Part shown: in pieces, positions 1-6,209 of the stretch
Numbering within the stretch: the stretch's first letter is position 1
How the letters are laid out: every line of letters starts with the position of its first letter
Source of the DNA: Candidatus Zixiibacteriota bacterium
GTDB taxonomy: Bacteria; Zixibacteria; MSB-5A5; SM1-73
Length of the DNA: 7,787 nt
Reading direction: 5' to 3'
NCBI GenBank assembly: GCA_020341875.1
Contig: CP070839.1
Span: 644,855 to 652,641, forward strand
Position numbers and translations under genes: made by a program
The notes under the pieces: generated by a model
Databases searched by the model: none
What the model saw: only the letters and a program-made list of their open reading frames with translations
What the model was told of the DNA's origin: nothing

Positions 1-1
1 A

Positions 2-1540
2 ACCCCGCTTTGGACTGAGACTCAGTATGAGGTCTTTGTGGACCAAGGGATATTCAACGTTCTTTTGTCGATTCCTGATATCGTGTGGGGCTCTGCAGCT
101 TCAAAAGATTGGTATCCATTGCGGTGGATTGGGGTGACCATGGGGGAAGAATGGGAGATGGTCCCCAGAAGTCAGATTGCCTGTGTGCCTTATGCTTACC
201 GTGCGGGACAGGACGGTGATTGGTGGTACCCCACTGATCCCTACCACCCACTAATTGTCTATCTGAAGCAAAACTGGGGCATCGCCAGAAATAGTGGCTG
301 CTCAGTTTTCGGCAATTATGTCACCCATACCAACCTTGGGATATCCTCCACCACAGGGACTCCTGGAGAAAACTATGGATACTGCACCGTAGGGGGTGGG
401 GATCACAACACTGCCAGCGCCGAAGACGCAACCGTCTCAGGCGGAACATACAACACCGCTAGCTGGACCTGTGCAACCGTGGGAGGTGGCGGGGGCAATA
501 CTGCCAGCGCCGGGGGTGCAACTGTGGGAGGCGGATCGGCTAATACTGCCAGCGGCCTTAACGCAACCGTCCCAGGGGGTCACATGAACACTGCTGCTGG
601 GAGCTACTCATTCGCCTGCGGGAACAGGGCCCAGGCTGACCACAGTGGAACCTTTGTCTGGGCCGACGGCACCGATGCTGATTTTGCTTCCACGGGAGGT
701 AACCAATTCTTGATTCGTGCTTCAGGTGGTGTAGGTATCGGGACCACCAATCCGCAGATGCAACTTCATGTTAGTGGCCCTGTGCTCGCAGATCATGTTT
801 GGCGTGGAGATTCCGCTGAGATCTTTAGCCTTGGGAATACCGGAAGTAATACAGCAACGCCTACTTCTGTATCGAGACGTGGACCCGTTATGTGGTTCTG
901 TGGACATACCAGTGTTAGGCCCGGTGCTATTGAGCTCAGGTATGGTGATGCGGGTTCTGATACTCCCATAGGGTATTTGGACATCACTCAGGAGAAAGGG
1001 GATTCGATAAGGGTCCGCGTTGATGCAAATGGCAATGTTGGCATCGGCACGAATGATCCGAGTGAGATACTACACATCGCTACCGGCACCGCTTATCCAG
1101 ATGTAATACAAATCGGTGGCTACACTGCTTTCGGTCAGGAGCATTCGTCAGGCGCTACCGTTGTTGGCGATAATGTAAAACCAGATGACAAGCCTACGAT
1201 AGGAATGGAGATCATCTCAGACCATTCATCATACGGTGGACGCGCCATGAAAATGAGTTCAGCTGACGGTATTGCATTCCACGCACAAACAGGATCAGTC
1301 ACTGCTGGTGATGTGTTTGGCAATGAACTAATGAGAATAACGAACACCGGCAATGTCGGCATAGGGACGGCGAGTCCGCAGGGAGCACTGGATGTCAGCT
1401 CTACCACCGGCGCACTGATCGTCCCAAGAATGACCACGGCCCAGAGGGCAGCCCTAACCGCGGTCAACGGCATGATCATCTACAACACCGACGACAACCA
1501 GTTCAACTTCCATGAAAACGGCGATTGGGTTACAAAATGA
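2..1540 (+). CDS. Tail-fibre/YadA-head-like surface protein with VGIGT repeats (5' end outside window)
   Basis: The reading frame is open from the left edge, so the gene is 5'-truncated. The residues before the GTG at 38 (PLWTET) align with the PLWTET/YLWTET stretch of the two paralogues downstream, so that GTG is internal. Visible order: the end of the MINYQG-type N-terminal domain (GIFNVLL, then EMVPRSQIACVPYAYRA); a segment reading NWGIARNSG and STTGTPGENYGYCTV; five 15-residue TVxGGxxNTAS repeats (386-610), related to YadA/Hep-Hag head repeats; the SYSFACGNRAQADHSGTFVWAD motif; three VGIGT..P...L.V repeats (725-772, 1031-1078, 1349-1396); and a C-terminus with LIVPRMTTAQR, IIYNTDDNQF and GDW near the end. 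This end module is common in phage-tail-like proteins of Bacteroidetes and relatives. The N-terminal part is more divergent than in genes 2 and 3 and lacks their LLGS and IPDSVF motifs. The likely role is a secreted or surface fibrous adhesin. No enzyme motif is visible. Confidence 0.85.
   Translation, partial: TPLWTETQYEVFVDQGIFNVLLSIPDIVWGSAASKDWYPLRWIGVTMGEEWEMVPRSQIACVPYAYRAGQDGDWWYPTDPYHPLIVYLKQNWGIARNSGCSVFGNYVTHTNLGISSTTGTPGENYGYCTVGGGDHNTASAEDATVSGGTYNTASWTCATVGGGGGNTASAGGATVGGGSANTASGLNATVPGGHMNTAAGSYSFACGNRAQADHSGTFVWADGTDADFASTGGNQFLIRASGGVGIGTTNPQMQLHVSGPVLADHVWRGDSAEIFSLGNTGSNTATPTSVSRRGPVMWFCGHTSVRPGAIELRYGDAGSDTPIGYLDITQEKGDSIRVRVDANGNVGIGTNDPSEILHIATGTAYPDVIQIGGYTAFGQEHSSGATVVGDNVKPDDKPTIGMEIISDHSSYGGRAMKMSSADGIAFHAQTGSVTAGDVFGNELMRITNTGNVGIGTASPQGALDVSSTTGALIVPRMTTAQRAALTAVNGMIIYNTDDNQFNFHENGDWVTK
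386..610 (+). repeat. Five tandem 45-bp units coding YadA-head-like (Hep/Hag) repeats
   Basis: Five consecutive 15-codon units begin at 386, 431, 476, 521 and 566. Each starts ACC/ACT-GT and encodes TV-x-GG-xx-NTA(S/A)-xxxx. The units keep the GG and NTA cores but vary at four or five loop positions, so they are diverged at DNA level. YadA-type head repeats are usually described as about 14 residues, and these fall one residue longer. In known proteins such repeats form trimeric left-handed beta-rolls; that this protein is a trimer is inference. Confidence 0.8.
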
Positions 1541-1653
1541 AGGAAAGCTGTCAAGAACCAGAAACGGAATCGGACGGTAATTCACGATGAAACCCAGTGC
1601 AGTTCCAGAAAAGCTTAGAACTTATAAACCAAAATCCATAACCTCCAATCAAG

Positions 1654-1664
1654 AAAGGAGGAGG
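1654..1664 (+). promoter_or_regulatory. Ribosome binding site that sets the start of gene 2
   Basis: AAAGGAGGAGG ends shortly before the ATG at 1668; AGGAGG (1656-1661) is 6 nt upstream. It favours ATG 1668 over the in-frame ATG at 1587, which has no Shine-Dalgarno match and would bury the signal peptide inside the protein. A second ATG follows at 1671. Confidence 0.85.
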
Positions 1665-1667
1665 CCC

Positions 1668-4529
1668 ATGATGACGAGGCCGTTTGTCTCAGGGCTCCTG
1701 ATCGTGATGGTTCTCGGGTTGGCAACAGCCAACGCCCAGGTGCCGGACATGATCAACTATCAGGGGGTGCTGACCGCGTCGGACGGCAGCCCCATCGACA
1801 CCTCGGTTCAGATGATGTTCCGCGTGTATGCGGATTCGACCACCGGAACTTATCTATGGACCGAAACGCACGACTCGGTGAAAGTAGAGGGCGGGATGTT
1901 CAACGTTTTGCTGGGAAGTGGGAATTCCATTCCCGATTCGGTTTTCAATGGAAGCGTCAGGTACTTAGGCTTGACCGTCGGTTCCGATTCCGAGATGACC
2001 CCCAGAAGACCGCTGGTGAGCGTAGGATATGCTTTCCGATCTGAGCGTGCCGACACGGCGGATTACGCTCTGGTTGGCGCGGCGGATAATGACTGGGTCA
2101 TCCAGGGAGACACTATTTCCCATGTACCGGGTAACGTTGGCATCGGTACGGCAAGTCCGACGGAGAAACTGGACGTGACCGGAAACATTCACGCCAGCGG
2201 GACCATCAGGAGCGGGAACTCCATCACCGTGGACGGGGTCAACGACAAGATTACCGCAACCAGTGGCAAGATCGACTTCGATGATGAAGATCTGGTGACC
2301 ACGGGCAAAGTCGGCATCGGGACAACAAGCCCAGATGCAAAGACGGAACTGCATGTCGTCGATTCCAGTTCAGGCATAGCGCCAACGGAATATTACGGAC
2401 AGGCGGTTGGGGTATTCGAAAGCTACCATACCCCTACAATTCAACTGCTAGGCCCGGATGGTGGTTGTATCTACTTCGGGCATTCAAGTTCCGGTTTCGC
2501 TGCAGACGGCGGAATATACTACAGTCCTTCCTATCTATCACGAGGTTTTTTATTCCGTACTGGAGGTAATTACAATCGAATGGTTATCGACAGTAGCGGC
2601 AATGTCGGCATCGGAACGCTGAGTCCAGGAGAAGAACTGGACGTAGTAGGCAATATGCAGACCTCCGGGGTCATTAGGGTTGGAGGAAACATTGTAGAGC
2701 TGAATCCTGGATTCGTGGCAGGAAACCTTCGATACCAGTCTAATCAACTGAGTTTTTTCGGTGGGATGAGCGGAATCTCTCTTAGAGACGCAGGCGGAAA
2801 CACCAAAGTTGTAATGCTGAACAATGGTGATGTCGGCATCGGGACAACCTCGCCGACTGACAGGCTTCATGTCAATGGCGGCAGTGTAAGAATCTCTGGT
2901 GGGGGAAATGGTGTTTACTTCCCAGATGGCAGCTTCCAGACGAGTGCCGGCGTAGGCTCCGCAACCTCTCTGAGCAATAACCTCGATGCTATCGTAACCG
3001 GCGATGGTGATGCCAACGGCAGCGGCGGCGTGAAGCTCCGAACCGGCTCTAATGATAGACTTACGATTCTAAACAACGGCAACGTCGGCATAGGGACCAC
3101 CAGCCCCACAACTTCCCTCCAAGTAGCAGGAACGGTCTACTCGACCTCGGGCGGCTTCAAGTTCCCGGACGGCACGGTACAGACCACTGCCGGAGCGGGC
3201 GGCGGTCTGGCGAGTATTGACAGCGTCTTTAATCCCGGCGGAAACGTGGATTTGATCCAGCAGAACTCTGTCACCATCACCCCCAACGATGGAGCCAATA
3301 CCATCACCATCGGCGAGACGCACTCTGCTCTGACAAGCAATCCCCATGCCGTCACGTCAGCACAAACAGGTGCCTTGGTTAGTGTGGACGGAGTGTCCAA
3401 CCCGGGTGGAAACGTTGACCTTGTGGCAGGGGCTAACATCACCATTATCCCGGATGATACCGGCGATAGCATAGTTTTCTCGGCCACGGCCAGCTATGCA
3501 CAGGTCTTCATCGTAGCCGCAAGTGGCGGGAACTTCACTACCATCGGTCAAGCACTCAATGCCTGCACCACCCCCTCCTCCAGCAATACCTATCTGATCA
3601 GGGTGATGCCGGGAACCTACAACGAGACGATCACCTGCAGTTCCTTTGTCAGGCTTCAGGGAGCCGGCAAGTACGTGTGTTTCATCACCGGCACGGTGAC
3701 CGGTGCAGATAGCTGCACCATAGATGGCTTCAACATTGGCGGCGGCATACTGTGTCCTGGTGTCTCCCCAACCATCACCAACAACTTGATCACCAATACT
3801 GGTGGCGACGGGATCTTAGTCAGCAGCGCGGGAACGCCCTGGATTAGGGAGAATGAAATCATTGACTGTATGGGATGGGGAATCCACTGCAATGGATGGG
3901 CAACCGACCCCTGGATCATAGCCAACAAGATCGAGAGGAACGCCAGTGGGGGCATCCGGTGTACTGACTCGTCCCCTACCATCAGCAACAACCAGATTCT
4001 CTCCAACCATAACTTCGGCATCTATCTGATTGGCGGCCTGGGCACTCCTGCAGAACCGACCATCGACGACAACATTATCGGCCGCACCCAGCCGCCAGCG
4101 TCCGGGATCGGCATCTACATGATAGACTATGCCGAGCCGCGTATTTACGCCAACGACATCTGGATCAATTACACCGGGATCGAGATTCATCCCAACACCC
4201 AGCCATCGATTCTGGCTAACAACCTCAGCTACAACCAACAGTACGGAATCATATGCTTCTCCAGCGGTGCCTCCAAGCCGGTGGTCATAAAGGGGAATCA
4301 CATACACAGTCATAATACGGCAGGGCTGGATATTCAGAATTCGAGTCCTATAGTCTCTCACAACAACATTCACTCCAACCCCGGGGTGGACATCCAATAC
4401 GACGCCACCTCCTTTCCCACGATAAGCCTGAATGTCTTTGATGTAGTAGCTTTTCCGCTACCTCCACCGGGCAATGCCACTGGCTTGTATAACGTCACCA
4501 CTGTGGGAGCCGCCATTAATCCTTTTTAA
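1668..4529 (+). CDS. Secreted VGIGT-repeat fibre protein with C-terminal parallel beta-helix
   Basis: The protein has 953 residues. Residues 1-23 form a signal peptide (hydrophobic GLLIVMVLGLA, probable cleavage after ANA). Residues 24-150 are the MINYQG domain (FRVYADSTT, YLWTET, MFNVLLGS, EMTPRRPLVSVGYAF), about 73% identical to the same region of the next gene by hand count (93 of 127) with no gaps. VGIGT..P...L.V repeats start near residues 155, 213, 311, 387 and 471. Two FPDG(S/T).QT.AG motifs (about 418 and 499) follow the tail-fibre pattern. Two copies of a V.NPGGNVDL unit (about 520 and 577) flank NPHAVTSAQTGAL, a phage tail-fibre-like element. Residues 611-667 look like the cap of a pectin-lyase-type beta-helix (MPGTYNETI, RLQGAG). 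Residues 700-924 hold about ten xPxIxxNxI rungs. No catalytic residues can be assigned, so it may bind glycan rather than cleave it. It has no C-terminal sorting domain. The surface-fibre role is inferred. Confidence 0.88.
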   Translation: MMTRPFVSGLLIVMVLGLATANAQVPDMINYQGVLTASDGSPIDTSVQMMFRVYADSTTGTYLWTETHDSVKVEGGMFNVLLGSGNSIPDSVFNGSVRYLGLTVGSDSEMTPRRPLVSVGYAFRSERADTADYALVGAADNDWVIQGDTISHVPGNVGIGTASPTEKLDVTGNIHASGTIRSGNSITVDGVNDKITATSGKIDFDDEDLVTTGKVGIGTTSPDAKTELHVVDSSSGIAPTEYYGQAVGVFESYHTPTIQLLGPDGGCIYFGHSSSGFAADGGIYYSPSYLSRGFLFRTGGNYNRMVIDSSGNVGIGTLSPGEELDVVGNMQTSGVIRVGGNIVELNPGFVAGNLRYQSNQLSFFGGMSGISLRDAGGNTKVVMLNNGDVGIGTTSPTDRLHVNGGSVRISGGGNGVYFPDGSFQTSAGVGSATSLSNNLDAIVTGDGDANGSGGVKLRTGSNDRLTILNNGNVGIGTTSPTTSLQVAGTVYSTSGGFKFPDGTVQTTAGAGGGLASIDSVFNPGGNVDLIQQNSVTITPNDGANTITIGETHSALTSNPHAVTSAQTGALVSVDGVSNPGGNVDLVAGANITIIPDDTGDSIVFSATASYAQVFIVAASGGNFTTIGQALNACTTPSSSNTYLIRVMPGTYNETITCSSFVRLQGAGKYVCFITGTVTGADSCTIDGFNIGGGILCPGVSPTITNNLITNTGGDGILVSSAGTPWIRENEIIDCMGWGIHCNGWATDPWIIANKIERNASGGIRCTDSSPTISNNQILSNHNFGIYLIGGLGTPAEPTIDDNIIGRTQPPASGIGIYMIDYAEPRIYANDIWINYTGIEIHPNTQPSILANNLSYNQQYGIICFSSGASKPVVIKGNHIHSHNTAGLDIQNSSPIVSHNNIHSNPGVDIQYDATSFPTISLNVFDVVAFPLPPPGNATGLYNVTTVGAAINPF
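3765..4439 (+). repeat. Ten-rung parallel beta-helix (PbH1/NosD-like) repeat in gene 2
   Basis: Protein-level repeat. Units of the form xP-x-I-xx-N-x-I start at residues 700 (SPTITNNLI), 723 (TPWIRENEI), 747 (DPWIIANKI), 769 (SPTISNNQI), 796 (EPTIDDNII), 823 (EPRIYANDI), 845 (QPSILANNL), 870 (KPVVIKGNHI), 893 (SPIVSHNNI) and 916 (FPTISLNVF). Spacing is 22-27 residues, the length of one turn of a right-handed beta-helix. The regular Asn matches the internal asparagine ladder known in this fold. Confidence 0.85.
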
Positions 4530-4676
4530 AAGGCGTGAGGCGAGTCAGGACGAGGAAGCAGTAGCGAGACGGAGATAACATGCTAACCAAAAACAAGGAG
4601 ACGCCTAAAATGATGGCTTATGAACTCCTAAACGGGCTCATCAACCGTAAACTGAAACCTCTAACTTCATTTCACG

Positions 4677-4688
4677 AAAGGAGGAGAG
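4677..4688 (+). promoter_or_regulatory. Ribosome binding site that sets the start of gene 3
   Basis: AAAGGAGGAGAG lies just before the ATG at 4691, with AGGAGG (4679-4684) 6 nt upstream. It nearly copies the gene 2 site and puts the start directly at the signal peptide. A weaker AAGGAG at 4595-4600 precedes an in-frame ATG at 4610 and is the only serious rival. Confidence 0.8.
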
Positions 4689-4690
4689 CC

Positions 4691-6124
4691 ATGAAAGCAG
4701 CATGCCTAGCTCTTCTTATGTTCGCGGCAGTGGTGTTGACATTCTCGTCCTCTTATGCCGAAGTGCCGCAGATGATCAACTATCAAGGGAGGCTGGCCGA
4801 TTCGACCGGAGCTCCCCTGGACACCACTGTTTCAATGAGATTCCGAATCTATGCCGATTCGACCACCTCGACCTACCTCTGGACCGAAACTCATTCTTCG
4901 GTCACGGTGGAAGAGGGTCTGTTCAACGTTCTATTGGGCAGTGTGACCGCCATCCCCGACTCGGTCTTCGACGGGAGCGTGAGATACCTGGGAATGAAGG
5001 TAGGCTCTGACAACGAAATGACGCCCAGAGGCGCACTGGTTAGCGTGGGGTACGCGTTTCACTCCGAATCAGCCGATACGGCCGAGTACGCCAAGGTTGG
5101 CGCGTCGGACGGAGACTGGGTCATTCATGGAGATACCGTACACCACCATGGTCATGTGGGCGTCGGGACGAGCAGTCCGACTGCGGACCTCCACGTGTCA
5201 GGCAATTTCGGGGATGTTCAGACGGACGGTTTGGCAATTCAAAACACCGACACAGGCGGTAGGAAGTACATCTTTGGGGTATCCGATAATGGTTGGGGCA
5301 TCGGCGGCGGCAAGTTCTTTTTGTACGATGTCAATGCAGGCGGTATGGCATACCGGCTGCTTGTGGACAACCAGGGGAGGGTCGGCATTGGACAATCGGC
5401 ACCGTCCTACGATCTGGACGTCTCCGGCGACATTCGAGCAACCGGCAGCATATACGGTAGTGTTGACAATGCAGATAAGCTGGATGGTCAGCACGGTTCC
5501 TATTATAGGAATGCTTCCAATCTGAATGCTGGCACGGTTGCAGAGGCGCGGCTGCCACAGAATGCCATTGACGGAAGCGAGATTCAGGACGGTTCCATTG
5601 CAAATGCCGACATCTCCTCCAGCGCCAGCATCGCCGCCAGCAAGATCAGCGGAACCGCCTGGACTCGATCTGCCGATGGCTACCCTCCGCGTTGTGATTA
5701 TAGTGCTAATGGTGGATTTCTCACCACCAGCGGCTCGTATGTCACTGTCACCTCGGTGCAGATCACCCTTCCGACCAGCGGATATGTCTTTGCCGAGGCC
5801 AGCGCTGCTGCGGGAGAATGGGATGCCACCTATGAAGGCGTTATTGCCATTGGCTTTGGCTCCACGTCCGCAAGTTACTATACGGAGAGATGGTTCACCA
5901 TGAGCGCCAACGAGATGAAGCCGGTCAGCACCTCACGCATTCAATCGATGAGTTCCGGCACCCACACCATTTACTTTCTGGCCAAAAGATCTTCCGGCAG
6001 TGGGCAAGTCTGGCTACCCAGGTATTCTCTTTCCGTGATTTTCATAGACAATCTTGGGAAAGGTGGCGAGCATCCAGGTGACCCTGCCCCGGGCAATCGT
6101 CCCGTAGACGGCGTCGGGCGATAG
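4691..6124 (+). CDS. Secreted VGIGT-repeat fibre protein with unassigned beta-rich C-terminal domain
   Basis: The protein has 477 residues. Residues 1-23 are a signal peptide (LALLMFAAVVLTF, cleavage likely after SYA). Residues 24-150 are the MINYQG domain, collinear with that of gene 2 (YADSTT, YLWTET, FNVLLGS, IPDSVF, GSVRYLG, EMTPR, LVSVGYAF). A VGVGTSSPTADLHV repeat lies at about 156-169, then a distinct beta-rich segment (about 175-228), then a variant VGIGQSAPSYDLDV (about 231-244). Residues 258-290 (NADKLDGQHGSYY, NASNLNAGT) match a motif typical of phage tail-fibre-like proteins. Residues 291-320 are a low-complexity DGS/NADI/SAS linker. Residues 324-455 form an aromatic and beta-rich domain (SGSYVTVTSVQITLP, GYVFAEASA, YSLSVIFID) that I do not recognise with confidence; a jelly-roll or C1q/TNF-like sandwich is possible. 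The tail is short, rich in Gly, Pro and Asp, with no sorting motif. It probably forms a surface fibre with a globular tip. Confidence 0.87.
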   Translation: MKAACLALLMFAAVVLTFSSSYAEVPQMINYQGRLADSTGAPLDTTVSMRFRIYADSTTSTYLWTETHSSVTVEEGLFNVLLGSVTAIPDSVFDGSVRYLGMKVGSDNEMTPRGALVSVGYAFHSESADTAEYAKVGASDGDWVIHGDTVHHHGHVGVGTSSPTADLHVSGNFGDVQTDGLAIQNTDTGGRKYIFGVSDNGWGIGGGKFFLYDVNAGGMAYRLLVDNQGRVGIGQSAPSYDLDVSGDIRATGSIYGSVDNADKLDGQHGSYYRNASNLNAGTVAEARLPQNAIDGSEIQDGSIANADISSSASIAASKISGTAWTRSADGYPPRCDYSANGGFLTTSGSYVTVTSVQITLPTSGYVFAEASAAAGEWDATYEGVIAIGFGSTSASYYTERWFTMSANEMKPVSTSRIQSMSSGTHTIYFLAKRSSGSGQVWLPRYSLSVIFIDNLGKGGEHPGDPAPGNRPVDGVGR

Positions 6125-6193
6125 CACTGGAGACTCATTAACCAGGAATCGCTTACGAGGCAAACCGGTGAGAAAAGACAAGCTCATGAGGTC

Positions 6194-6201
6194 AAAGGAG
6201 G
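6194..6201 (+). promoter_or_regulatory. Ribosome binding site that sets the start of gene 4
   Basis: AAAGGAGG lies 8 nt before the ATG at 6210. Upstream in-frame GTG 6168 and ATG 6186 lack a comparable site and would put charged residues before an otherwise clean signal peptide. Confidence 0.8.
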
Positions 6202-6209
6202 AAGAGATC

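Noticed and set aside
386..610. CRISPR array or DNA-level tandem repeat
   Set aside because: The 45-bp periodicity is protein-level, in frame, and the units are diverged with no spacer structure.
1135..1479. Minus-strand open frame (114 codons) within gene 1
   Set aside because: It is fully antisense to the supported gene, and recurring PMPTLP strings in several such frames are reverse complements of VGIGT repeats.
38..1540. GTG at 38 as the true start of gene 1
   Set aside because: The frame is open to the window edge and the upstream residues align with the conserved LWTET segment of the paralogues, so this codon is internal.
1587..1667. ATG 1587 as the start of gene 2
   Set aside because: It has no ribosome binding site, and it would place a clean signal peptide 27 residues inside the protein.
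3816..4397. 193-codon minus-strand open frame inside the beta-helix region
   Set aside because: It is the mirror of a repetitive, biased coding sequence; there is no ribosome binding site or recognisable domain, and the plus-strand gene is well supported.
4521..4533. CCTTTTTAAAAGG as a terminator after gene 2
   Set aside because: It is a near-perfect palindrome with a 1-nt centre and includes the stop codon; there is no GC-rich stem and no following T-run.
4580..4690. ATG 4580 or 4610 as the start of gene 3
   Set aside because: ATG 4610 has a weak AAGGAG, but ATG 4691 has a stronger site and begins exactly at the signal peptide, as in gene 2.
2..6124. Prophage or contractile-injection tail-fibre locus
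   Set aside because: Tail-fibre-like motifs are present, but there are no structural, lysis or chaperone genes, and the two full-length paralogues have signal peptides.
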